Assembly: GCF_000218685.1 (NCBI RefSeq)
Contig: NW_006763292.1
Location: forward strand, 585,790 to 619,474
Origin: Serpula lacrymans var. lacrymans S7.9
Taxonomy: Eukaryota; Basidiomycota; Agaricomycetes; Boletales; Serpulaceae
Reading direction: 5' to 3'
Length of the DNA: 33,685 nucleotides
A model generated the notes under the pieces. That model was not told the origin of the DNA, made no database searches, and saw nothing but the letters and a program-made list of their open reading frames with translations. Of this stretch, positions 20,310 to 30,195 are shown one piece after another (the stretch's first letter is position 1; every line of letters begins with the position of its first letter). Made by a program: the position numbers and the translations under genes.

Positions 20310-23214
20310 TCAAATATCAATATGTTTCATCCAAGGGTGAAATTTGTTGTTTTTGGAAAGAGCTATTGCTCCTTGGTTATCAAAGTATAATATTGTTGGC
20401 TCGTCAATGGGTGACCTTAGCTCGCTGATAAGGTTTTGTAGCCATAGGACATCTTTGAGTGCATGTGTAGCCGCTATGTACTCGGCTTCAGTGCTTGATA
20501 GTGCGACAATGGGTTGTTTCTTTGTTCCCCACACAACGAGTAAGCCTGCAAAGAAGGAGATATGGCTGGATATCGAGTGTCTGTGCCCTTGAGAGGCATT
20601 ATCTGCGTCAGTGTATGATATAATGGATTTGTCATTGTTGCTTGATATGATTGATAGGTCACGGGTCCCTTTCAAGTAATGTATTACTCTTTTGACGGCT
20701 TCCCAGTGCTGTTTGCCTGGGTTTTGATTGAATTGAGGGAGCATGTTGGTGGCAAATGTTATATCAGGACAAAGTCCCAATGCTATCCATGTGAGGCATC
20801 CAATGGCCTCTTGATAAGGTACACTTTGCATCTCTTTGAATTGTTTCGGAGTGCTGGGGGATTGTTCAGTACTGAGACTCAGGCCTGCTTCAAGAGGTGT
20901 TCCTACAGGTGCCGCATTTTTGAGTCCAAATCGTTCAACTACCTGGTCAATGTAGGCTTGCTGTGATATTGATATCTGCCGTTTTTGCTGGTTGTATTTG
21001 ATGTTGAAACCAAGCAGCCACTTTATTTCACCCAGGTCAGATATTTTGTAGGATTTGGATAGTTCTCTTTTGAATTATTCGACTGTGTGAATGCAGTTAG
21101 ATGTGATTACTAAGTCATCTGTGGATACGGATATTTTGTTGGATTTGTTTTTGTGGTGTCGATAGAATATGGTGTGATCGACAGATGATCTTTTGAATTC
21201 AATTTCTCGCAACAATTTTGTGAGTGTTTCGTACCATTTGTGCCCTGATTGTTTTAGTCCGTATAAGCTTTTCTTGAGCTTGCACACTTTATCTTTGTCT
21301 CCGTTTTTCAGAATAGCCTGGTGGTGGTCTCATATAAATGTCCTCTTATAATTTTGCATTGAGGTAAGCATTTTTTATGTTGGCTTGGTGTATGTGCCAT
21401 CCAAGGTTGTTGGCATTTGCAAGGATAGTTCGGACTGATGGGAGTTTTGCTACTACTGCAGATGTCTCGTTGTAGTCCACGCCTTCTCATTGGCCGTACC
21501 TGTTTGCTACCAATCTTGCTTTGTAATGTGCTACCCGCTGAGTCCTTCCCATGTATTGCTCCTGTATATATACTAAAATACATAAGGTACTGTACAGTTG
21601 TAAATAAAGTTTAAAGTCCGATTTTTAGCATGTGACTATGAAAAGTCAAAAATGTGAAGTAAAGTAAATGGTCACATGACTGGTCATGTGACTTGGAAAA
21701 TGAAAAGTAAAAGTACAAAAAAGTGAAGTGTAAGTAGGTGCTGGTATGTTAATTGTAATAGTAGTGTTTACAGTTTTCGTCTTATCCGACAAATTGAGCC
21801 TCTTCTGCCTTGTGCTCAAGTTTTGGTGAGCTCTTTCTTTTTACAAATATGGTGCATCCAAATTGATAGATGCCATGTAGATTAGGCTTTGTGTCGTTTC
21901 GCATCTCGTATGGTGTTTTATTAGGTAATACTTTTGTTGCTGACCTGTTTTTGAGCCATACAGAGTGATTTATTGCTTCTGCCCATAGATTTTTGGGTAG
22001 TTTAGCTTCAATTAGCATAGCACGTGCGTGCTCGACCAACATGCGGTTTAGGTATTTGGCTACTCCGTTCTGCTCAGGGGTATCATGAATAGTTTGTTCA
22101 TGATGAATGCTAAGTTTTGATAGGTAATTTTTAAATTCTTTGCTTGTATATTCACCACTGCCATCTAATCGTATTTGTTTGATCTTAGTGCCATGGTTTT
22201 GGGTGTTGAGATGTTTTACAAAGTCCCGGAATGATGTGATGGCTTCATCTTTTGTTGCCATGAATTGCACTGTGGTTTCACGAGTGAAGTCGTTGGTAAA
22301 TGATATGTAGTATTGTTTGTTTCCAATTAATTTGACTTGAGCAGGTCCCCATACATCCATATGGATACATTCTCCATAGTACTTTGCACAAGTGAGTGAC
22401 TCCTTCGATATTGGCATTCTTGTCATTTTTGCTTTAACCCAGGATTCACAGAATTCTTCATAGTTGATTTGTTCAGTGCAATTCCTTATACCATTTCCTT
22501 GGATATCATTGTCCTGATGGCGGATGGTGCCATATGTCCCATACACTTGTGTAGGAAATTGATTGATACAATTCTTGGTCCTGCATTTGCTATTGACGCT
22601 TGGTCTTTAACAGATATGCGGTATAGTCCGTTTATTAGCGGGATCTTTGCAATTGTGTTGCCTTCGGCTGGCATGATTGCACATGTTCCATTCAACATCT
22701 TTATTCCCATGCATGCCTTATCAATTTGGCCTGCTGCAAGTAGGGTTAATGCCATCTTTGGCACATACAGTGTGTCTTTTAGGGCTATTTTTGCACGCTC
22801 CTTTGTTGTTTGGTAGGTGCAGTTCAACTTCACCCTTGCCTGTCACTTGCAGGTCACATCCGTCAGCTATGCTGATAGGACGTGGTTGGATGGGTGTAAA
22901 GGTCTTGAATTTGGATCTATCTGGGCAGGAATGGGATGAGGCGCCAGAGTCTATAATGACTTCTGTTTCATTTGTATGTGCAATCTTTTGTGATGTGATG
23001 AGGTTGGTTTCAAAGGAAGTGAAGGTGTAGTTGTCCTCATCAGGTGGGTCACGAGCTGTATTTGCTCTTTCTTGTTTTGTTTTCTGACGTGGGCCTTGGC
23101 CTTCTTTGCCACCACCTTTTCACCAGCAATCTTTGTCAATGTGTCCTTCTCTGTCACAATTAGAGCATTTTTTCTTTTGGGTGCATTTAGGCCTTTTCTT
23201 TTGACTTTGGGCAT
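20310..23214 (-). pseudogene. Copia pol of element C, inactivated
   Basis: Minus-strand order is as follows. The zinc knuckle CSNCDREGHIDKDC (23127-23167, perfect CX2CX4HX4C) is followed by a stop. The protease IIDSGASS is near 22950. The pre-integrase and integrase zinc region has HKCMGH and CESW (second Cys changed to Trp). The integrase core has MDVWGP, RLDGSGEY and NGVAKYLNR, where the third acidic residue has become Lys. HYKARLVANRYG starts reverse transcriptase just beside the LTR fragment. VSTDDLVI stands in place of YVDD (21075-21287). RNase H keeps YTDAD, STEAEY and FDNQ (20310-20831). Frames change several times, so the element cannot encode its own movement. Confidence 0.9.
21536..21760 (-). 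mobile_element. Truncated G2 LTR inserted in reverse transcriptase of C
   Basis: CGCTGAGTCCTTCCCATGTA through TATATATACTAAAATACAT to AATTGTAATA matches the G2 LTR without its first ~120 bp. The copia frame HYKARLVANRYG begins directly to its left and the integrase linker lies to its right. No target duplication is visible, so a deletion or recombination followed insertion. Confidence 0.8.
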
Positions 23215-24374
23215 TTAGGGCTGATTTGTTTGCTCATTTTGTAGTTGCTCGGTAATCTGCTTCTTCTGTGATGTGAAGTATAAGTTGGCAAGATGATAGA
23301 GGGTTGTTTGTGACTCGAGCAGCTGCTGTAATGGACGAGAGGATTGGAAAATATGATTCAGGTCACGATGACATGATCATGGCACTGAAATCGCTTTCTT
23401 CAACAGGTGCACCCATGGCTGCAAGTTCTTCTTGCAGTCTACACATTTCAGTAATGTGGGTTTTTAGGCTGTTGTCATTTTTGCACCGGAGTTCAAGAAG
23501 CCTCCTGTTACGATAACACAATTTTCGGACCTTTCCTTCCTTTTTGTTCTCCGCCTTAACCTTGTATACTTTAGCTTTCACACATGGTGCCACGCGGCAC
23601 TTCCCCTTTTGTTCAAACTCCTCTTTCTCGCGCCGCATTGCCTTCTTCTTATTTTAGATACAACTCTCTCACACAGTGGAGCTGGTCATGCGGGCTAGGC
23701 CCCATGACATCATCAGCCACTAAACTTTATCAACTGTACAGTACATAAGTACAAACACTCTGTATTAGTATATATACCCCAATAGATCAAGGAGACTCCT
23801 CAGCGAGTCCTCCTGTTGTAAACCAACAAACTCTCTGCAGCTTAAGGGGTAACCACTCCCTCATCATCTTCATTATAGTGTGTTTCTGTGTGCGCCAGAG
23901 TAACTAACTCTTGGTTGTTACACCTCCTCCTGGTGTCGGCGTTGACTATATCACTTTTGCCTTCATGTAGTCGACAGATTTTGTTCCAGGTGGCTGCAGC
24001 AGTTGGAAAGGTCTGTATTTGATAGTTTACACTGTCACTTGTGGTTGCATACAGTTGTTGTAGCACCATGGCTTCCTTTTGTAGGTATGCATTTATCTGG
24101 TCTTAGTTTTTCTCTATGTCTGCGTCAGAAGCCTTTGTTTCGCCGTCATGTGTCATGTAGTAGGGTGTGAGATCCATCAGGTGATGTGGGGTAGAGGCCT
24201 TGGGAATTTTGACACATCCATGTAACTGTTGAAGGAGGCCTTGGCCGATAGTGCCATCACTGTTCTGGATTTTCATAGGATCCGGTTTGATGCATCTTCA
24301 GATAATTTTGGGACAGCATAGATTCCCGAGGATGCTGCTGGGAACACTTGATCTGCAGTGTTTGCGTGGCTCAT
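23215..24374 (-). pseudogene. Copia gag of element C, interrupted by an LTR
   Basis: The start ATG at 24372-24374 (MSHANTADQVFPAASSGIYA) overlaps the primer site beside the 5' LTR. The UBN2-type gag core is found at 23960-24069 (TFPTAAATWNKICRLHEGKS). It resumes beyond the inserted LTR at 23363-23500 (LLELRCKNDNSLKTHITEMC, MGAPVEESDFSAMI). Stops occur in the N-terminal part (around 24280, TGA in place of an expected Trp, and several after). Confidence 0.85.
23506..23922 (+). mobile_element. Solo LTR of family G1 inserted in gag of C
   Basis: The 417-bp unit starts TGTTACGATAACACAATTTT and ends CTTGGTTGTTACA, with the exact 5-bp duplication CCTCC on both sides (23501-23505 and 23923-23927). 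Gag residues on either side join without a gap once it is ignored. The closest relatives here are 4359-4773 and 28387-28799. Confidence 0.95.
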
Positions 24375-24378
24375 AACC
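24368..24378 (-). promoter_or_regulatory. Primer binding site of C, initiator Met tRNA half
   Basis: The plus strand GGCTCATAACC, directly against the 5' LTR edge, equals the anticodon arm of initiator methionine tRNA. The polarity is right for a tRNA cut near position 39-40 with its new 3' end at the LTR. The gag start codon lies inside this site. Confidence 0.7.
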
Positions 24379-24635
24379 TGTGAGCTGGCAAGCTGACTGA
24401 TTAAAGGTAATTGTAAGTCCAACTGCATTGCTAGAGCTCTATTATTATCTACCTGAATAAAGGTAATTGTAGTGTAATGATATCAGTAAACTATCATATG
24501 GAAGTATATAGTGTACTCACAGTCCAACTGCCTTGCTAGGGTAGTTGAACTGTGGTCCGACGTTTTGACACTATGTGGCTGTACATATTAGTAATCAAAT
24601 AATGGAGTCTATGATATGGGTCGTATATTCCAACA
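24379..24635 (-). repeat. 5' LTR of element C (257 bp)
   Basis: It matches the 205-bp partner but carries an extra ~52-bp block in which TAAAGGTAATTGTA and the adjoining AAGTCCAACTGC/GTCCAACTGC words are repeated. It also differs by a small deletion (CTTGCTAGGG versus CTTGCGAGAACTAAGG). As the 5' LTR of a minus-strand element, its transcription would run away from SYO1. Confidence 0.92.
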
Positions 24636-24640
24636 AGGTC

Positions 24641-24813
24641 TGCCCTGGGGGCCATGCTATAATTCACTCAATTGGGAACGTTCAAGCAGCGGGATCTCCC
24701 GGATCAGTTGTAGCTATCACATGACCGGTCTGAATCAACTTTAAATTCGATTTATTCTTGGGCCGAATGAGACAGGGTCTCCTAGTAAATATCCCTTCTC
24801 TTTGTCAAAGAAT
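24641..24813 (+). promoter_or_regulatory. Remaining upstream region of SYO1
   Basis: Only 173 bp separate the AGGTC duplication of element C from the SYO1 start codon. No TATA box stands at a typical distance. A CATGTG-type word is present (TCACATGACCGGTC, 24717-24730), similar to the half-sites of the G2 LTR palindromes. Any distal promoter of SYO1 has been pushed about 4.7 kb away. Confidence 0.4.
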
Positions 24814-27391
24814 ATGGGTAAATCGCAAAAGAAACGTTCCCAGAGACGGTATAATCCCGTGAGGGTCCTCGACTCTTATATTCCCAAGGGTCTCGCATCT
24901 GCAGCCTCATCCTCCTCCAAAAATGAAGCCATCCTGCCAATCATTCAAAAGGTCAATATATATCCGCACTATCAGATTGGCTGCGAAGCTGAAAATTTAT
25001 CCTTGTGAGGCAAGATGCAAAGTGCAGATGGCGCTGAACGAAAATGGGCGTGTGTAGCTGTCTCCAACCTTATACAAAATGATGCATCCACCAGAAGGCT
25101 GTTGCAAGGGAAGGATATTGTGGGTTATCTCATCACACGCTTATCAGACAGCGAAGAAGAGGTGTGGATTGAAGCAGCTGGAGCACTCCGGTAGGAATCT
25201 GCGTCTTTGATTCTTTAGTCCTGAATCCCCTTTAACGACGTACTGGTAGAAATCTATGCATCGATGGCGGGCATGAAATTTGTGCAGAAATGTTCAATAA
25301 AAATATACTTGCTCCCCTTAAAACATTCGTACCAAAGGTGCCCTCTGTTATTTCTCACAAAGTATTCTATGATCCTGATGTCCTTCGAGATGTCTACCAT
25401 CTTGTCACAATTCTTAGGATCTCCTAAGACTGCCCCCGAAATGTTTCAAAAAGTAGTGTATGAATTTGCCGAAAACGTTATCACTATTTTTTGGTGTCTT
25501 TCGTGAGTATTCTCTCATTCAGCCTTGTTTTCACCATATGGCTCATACGTATCAGAGAGACCTCAAATAAAGCTCTAAGTGCTATCAATCAGATGAACTT
25601 GACAGCATTTCTTATGTCCTTCCTCGCATCACGTGACCAGTTACCGATCGCCACGGCCACCGCTGCAGGTACGTTCTACGGTCTATCCTCGCCTCATCTG
25701 AGTGCTCATCGCGACACAGCTCAGTGCCTCTACGTATTAACCGATGACAATCAGCCGACAATAGACGAAATACGTTCCAACGTAGCTTACAGCTCTTGTC
25801 TTCTAGATATTGCCCGTAGCGGAGGTACTACCAATGGTAAAGGGGAGAATAGTGCGGAGGGACCATCTGTCATGTTCAAAATTTTAGTCGCCGGTATGTT
25901 CACGAGTATAACCAGTCTCTTGTCAATCTGAGTGATAGTCTAGGCATTTTGCGTAATATATCGCCGCTGCCACCGCCGAGTACTACTTCTGCAGCGGATA
26001 TTGACAAAACTATTGTTCTGCCTCTCTTGGAACCTGTACTTTCTTCCGTGAATCTATTAGAGGCCATTAGTTTTGCTCAAGATGCTGTAACGCGAGAGGT
26101 AAGGTATTTTATGATGGCAGTTTCAAAGTTTACACTTTAATCACCAATGGTCACAGTCTTCCGAACCTCAAATAGGAAATCTGTCTTCGAAGCACATGCC
26201 GAAATCGGACCACAAGACGCCGGATCAATTTGAGCTAGACAGACTAGAAAATAAGCTCAGGATTGTACTGCTTACCCTTGAGGTTCTCACTGGGACCTGT
26301 GCTATGTTGCCGGATCCTGTGAATCTGCTTGTTGACGGGAATAATGAGATTATTGATGACGACAGTAAGCTAGTTGTCAGTTTACTGCGTAAAGCTAATA
26401 TTAAGGTCTGGCTAGGCCAAGATGAGACAATGGATGACGGTCCTGATGTTCAGATTGCGGACGTTCCTGCACCTCAGTCGTCCTTCCATCCAAATTTCTT
26501 ACCCTCACTAGTTCCACCTCTCTTGGCTTTGATTCACCCCACACCTCTCTCTTTCCCTCCCAGCGGCGGCCTTTCTGTGCATCCGCCGATGACATTCGCT
26601 CTTGGTTCCATTCACATCTGTGCGCTCGAATGCTTGAACAACGTCTTCCTTTCTCTTGGGGCTACCCCCAATCCAACACTCGTAGCAGACAAGGAGAGCG
26701 GGCGTAAAGTATGGGAAGATATATGGATCACTCTGAGAGCGGTCGGTACAGACATTGGACCTGGTCAGGAAACAAAGCAAGATATGTGGGACATAGCTGT
26801 GGGTGTACTGTGGGGTGTCGGAAATATCTGGAAGGGTTCTCTGGTAAATTAATGTTCGATCAATTCTTCTGTTCCTTCGTTGACTGAAATTCACTACGAA
26901 AACGTAGGTGCCTTGTGAGGACCAAGTGAAGGTTTTAACCCAACTTTGTGATACCAGTGAAGATCCAAAAATACGAGTCAAATGTATTGGAACTCTGGAG
27001 TGCCTGGCGCAATACCCTGACACCCTTGACGCTAACCGCGTAAGCACATCTCTTTTTGATTTAATCCATTACTTCAACAGTTGTACAGAGCATTGCGGAG
27101 TATCTTTTATCGATTATATCTACACCAGCTACACCCTTCCCCGCAGGGACCGAACCTCTCATACAGGCGCTATCTGCTATCGTGGACATCTACTCAGACG
27201 AATCCATGCCCTACGATGTCAACTTCCGCCAGGGACAATATGCCGACCGCTTAGTAGCTAGCCTTGACAGTGTGATCAAAGTTGTGAGGGGAGTAGATAA
27301 ACAAAAAGACAGTGACCTGAGATTGAGAGGGGAGGAAGTAAGGGACAACTTGATTGCATTTATAGACTACAGGAGAAAGCTCAGTCTCTGA
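24814..27391 (+). CDS. SYO1: SYO1/symportin homologue, HEAT/ARM-repeat protein, intact
   Basis: The family is the import chaperone that carries ribosomal proteins uL18 (Rpl5) and uL5 (Rpl11) together into the nucleus for 5S RNP assembly, acting between cytosol and nucleus. Ten exons: 24814-24951, 25015-25190, 25250-25337, 25390-25502, 25556-25668, 25720-25893, 25944-26098, 26157-26843, 26908-27039, 27089-27391. All introns are GT-AG, 49-64 nt. The joined CDS is 2079 nt, 692 residues, slightly longer than the yeast protein (about 620). It shows the basic N-terminus MGKSQKKRSQRRYNP, then helical repeat segments such as ERKWACVAVSNLIQ, EEEVWIEAAGALR and VVYEFAENVITIFWCLS. An acidic stretch (DETMDDGPD) follows in exon 8, and the conserved C-terminal block DIYSDESMPYDVNFRQG in exon 10. 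The ATG was chosen by the family's MGKS start. No disabling change is seen. Confidence 0.93.
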
Positions 27392-27533
27392 ATACATTTA
27401 CCGTCTATACTCTGTACTATCGCTGGACAGCAGTTGCAATTTATGGCGCTCCAAGTGCACTTTTAACCTGGCGCGACAGAAACTGTAAAATGTGCGGTAC
27501 ACAGACCTAAACATTCTATGACACTCTGTCTGC
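27392..27533. other. SYO1 3' flank
   Basis: A short stretch after the stop codon that probably includes the 3' UTR. No clear polyadenylation signal was fixed. The next recognisable unit is the dispersed 49-bp repeat. Confidence 0.4.
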
Positions 27534-27582
27534 CCTAATAAAACTAAGTGAAACTCAGCCGCTGCCTAAGAGGCTATAGAAA
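27534..27582 (+). repeat. Dispersed 49-bp repeat, copy 3
   Basis: The same unit as 9523-9571 (CCTAATAAAACTA ... GAGGCTATAGAAA), here 142 bp beyond the SYO1 stop codon and in the same orientation. Confidence 0.75.
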
Positions 27583-27699
27583 CAACTGGGATATTAGCAC
27601 TTCAACAAACAAGATTTTAAAGTATATAGTGTAGTAAAATGGTATTTTCCATCCTGTCAAAATAGTTGTATGTGGTGGTAATTGGAACCAGTCAAGTAC

Positions 27700-27780
27700 T
27701 GGGACCATCCCATTATTTGGGATGTCCCATTTAAGTGATGTTTGGGATCATCCCATGTAGTATTCAATGGGACAATCCCA
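27700..27780. repeat. Cluster of four TGGGA(N2-3)TCCCA palindromes
   Basis: Perfect half-sites TGGGA...TCCCA occur four times: 27700-27712 (CCA spacer), 27718-27729 (TG), 27743-27755 (TCA) and 27768-27780 (CAA). Starts are 18, 25 and 25 bp apart. The spacers differ while the arms are constant, which is unlike a plain tandem duplication. A protein-binding array or a decayed repeat are both possible. Confidence 0.7.
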
Positions 27781-28381
27781 GAGGAACAATAGGACAGACC
27801 AGAAAAAATCCATCTCTTAGGTGGATAGATGTATAGTGGGTGATCAACCTAAATGCTAGGCTCCTGGGGGTGCCTGAAGTGCCAATGCAGCTATATACAA
27901 TGGACATCCCCAGCCCAGGAGTGGAGTCCCTCCCCTTCCTTGGGGGAAAGAGTAGCAAGAATGAAGCAAAGATAGGGGATCATTGGGGATCTCTATGAGA
28001 GGATTAGTGGGCCAGAAGATGAGGTAGCAAAGTTAAAAGCCAAGGAGAGGGACTACAATTTGAAGGGATTATTATTGAAGGGACTTGTTATATAAAATTT
28101 CAAAGTTTCTTTCCTTCTTTCAACTAGATTTCATTTGTATATACTTAGTTTCTCCTCACTCACCACTCAGTGTATAGTATCAGTGCCCTCTGGGCACCCC
28201 TGGCACATGTAATAGGCATGCACAACTGAAAGTCACAAGAGATCGGAGTAGTAGCATATTATATGTAGTACTCTGTCTTCTGCAAGTAATTGTATATATT
28301 GGACATGTAAGTAAACTTGTCAGGCATTATCAATAATGAAGATTGTTTGCGAAAAAACCACAAACAAACAAACTAACAAAA
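27781..28381. other. Unassigned spacer before solo LTR
   Basis: No gene is supported. A TATATAAAATTTC word near 28090 and pyrimidine-rich sequence after it might belong to a further decayed LTR, but no ends were found. Confidence 0.35.
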
Positions 28382-28386
28382 CAATC

Positions 28387-28799
28387 TGTTACAATACACA
28401 ATTTTTGGACCTTTAATTTCATTCTCCACTTTAGCTTTCTTTTGTAGTTTTCACACACTGTGCCATGCGGCACTTTCTATTTTGTTCAAACTCCACTTTC
28501 TCACGCTGCTCTGCTTTTCTTTATTCTTAGCTACAAGTCTCTCATGCAGTGGAGCTGGTCACACAGGCTGTGCCCTATGACATCACCAGCCACTGCCTTC
28601 ATCAACTGTATAGTACACATGTACAAATAGTCTGTGAGAATATATAAACCCCAATAGATCAAGGAGACTCTTCAGTGAGCCCTCCTGTTGTTTACCCACA
28701 ACTAACTCAGTCCCATCATAAGGGGTAACCAATCCCACTCACTTCAGCTGTAGCTTGTCTGAGTTGTGCGCCAGAGTATACAAACTCTTGGTTGTTACA
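28387..28799 (+). mobile_element. Solo LTR of family G1
   Basis: The 413-bp unit starts TGTTACAATACACAATTTTT and ends CTCTTGGTTGTTACA, flanked by the exact 5-bp duplication CAATC (28382-28386 and 28800-28804). It is more diverged than the G1 copy at 23506, so probably older. No internal retroelement sequence is attached. Confidence 0.93.
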
Positions 28800-28804
28800 C
28801 AATC

Positions 28805-29639
28805 TTTCCAGATTCCACCGAACTTGTTTATGGGTTTTGCCTCCTAGAACAGTAGGTGGTCTGGTTGTTTGTGGGGTGGTATGTATAATGATCCTTCTAA
28901 GTGAAACCCAGAGATGTGTGTGGGTGTGGGTTTGGAGGAGGAGGGATAGTTGGAAGTTGAAAAATAGGGGCTTTTTGCTGAATATGTGACTGAAACAAAT
29001 ATAGGCAAGCACTACCTTGCTAATTGTAGCATAGGGTAGATTTGAGAATGACAAGGTAATGAGGTTCCCATTAATAGCAGGCTCCTGGCGCACAGACCAT
29101 AGTGCTCAGAAGGATCCTAATCAAAAGGGATCACAATAACTTCAGAAGTGGAGAGTGATGATGACAGCAGTTAACAGTAGTAGCAGTGGGAAGTGTTTGA
29201 CCACACTGGATTACATGTAGCAGTGAGTAGTGGACTTGAGATTAGAGAATAAGTCTGGATTGGAATTCTTTTTTTTACAAGGTATAATACAGGCACTTAT
29301 ATAGTGAAAAAAAGGAAGGCTATGCACAGTACAGCTGTGCAAAAAGAATGAGAAAAAACATGGAGGAAGGAATATACACTGACAAATCCTGTGTAGGTAG
29401 TACAGGATAAAATTGTAAAAATAAGGAAAATAAAGGAATGAATGCTGTGTATGTAATGTCACACATTTGTACAGCCATAAAATAAAGTCCAATAATAATA
29501 AAAAGCAAGAAAATCATGATGTCATAGGAATATGCATTAAAAAAAGACAAGGCAAAAATATTATCAGTATCAACACAGTTTCCTTGTTATCAGTCAGGCA
29601 TTCTAAAAAAATATGTGTTCATAAAAAATGATTCAAAAA
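28805..29639. other. Spacer, purine-rich on plus strand
   Basis: No gene is supported. Minus-strand frames at 29211-29550 reflect pyrimidine-rich, low-complexity sequence. Confidence 0.4.
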
Positions 29640-30195
29640 TCAAGAATCATTACACTGAATGTTCTGCTGAGAAAAAAAAGAACTGGAGCCACCAGTCCAC
29701 CACCTAGTCCAAATCCAACAGTTCCATGGCCTTACCAATAGTCTGGTTGTATTGGACCACCTGGTCAAATGAGGGAGGGAGAGAAGTAGTTCCAATCTGG
29801 AACAGATGTGTCCCAGGCAGCGTGTATCAAGTGAAGCTGTAGTGAAGACAATGGATGAAGGATAAATGTACCCAAGCAAATGGGACAGAAACGTACATGG
29901 GTGACGCAAGAGGATGGACCTTTTCCAACTCAAAAACTACCCATCCATGTTCCAGCCAGGTGAGATGAGTGACCAATGATTTGATAGTATATGATGGAAG
30001 ATCAACATCATGAAGATGAGAATGGACCAGCTGCCCGATTTGGACTGGCCACTGAGGCTTTGCTGAAATTAGCAGCGGCACATGGTGGTTAACAGATTGG
30101 CGACAAAAGCAGATTGAGAGCGGTAACATTAGATGTGGTAAAGGCGCAAGGAGGATGTGTAGGAGGAGGGTGGAGGTGACAAAGAATTGGATCAA
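29640..30195 (-). pseudogene. Unrecognised decayed reading frame
   Basis: One minus-strand frame spans about 185 codons with two stops, TGA at 29827-29829 and TAG at 29704-29706. The text on both sides of the stops looks protein-like (KPQWPVQIGQLVHSHLHDVD; VQYNQTIGKAMELLDLD; WWLQFFF). No upstream start is convincing: the open part begins at a TTG. I do not recognise the family. It may be a remnant of a host gene or of a mobile element. Confidence 0.3.

Larger units (their letters stand above)
19948..24635 (-). mobile_element. Ty1/copia retrotransposon C, full length, nested
   Basis: LTRs at 19948-20152 and 24379-24635 (both TGTGAGCTGG...TTCCAACA) enclose gag and pol on the minus strand. The exact 5-bp duplication AGGTC (19943-19947 and 24636-24640) proves a single integration event. 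Beside the 3' LTR the minus strand has the purine tract AAGGGGAG, and beside the 5' LTR a primer site matching initiator Met tRNA. A solo G1 LTR lies in gag and a G2 LTR fragment in pol. The right end stands 173 bp before the SYO1 start codon. Confidence 0.94.

Noticed and set aside
25264..26140. Separate small genes between 25264 and 26140
   Set aside because: They join by GT-AG introns of 50-59 nt into one SYO1 reading frame in the order expected for the family.
26401..27047. Minus-strand frames opposite SYO1 exon 8
   Set aside because: They lie antisense to conserved SYO1 sequence and show no family signal.
27040..27088. Ending SYO1 intron 9 at the first AG (27080)
   Set aside because: That choice breaks the frame; the AG at 27088 keeps the frame and gives the family's DANR-SIAEYLLS-type junction.
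24814..27391. Placing the SYO1 start at the TTG at 24802
   Set aside because: The ATG at 24814 gives the MGKS start typical of the family; four extra residues from a non-ATG codon have no support.
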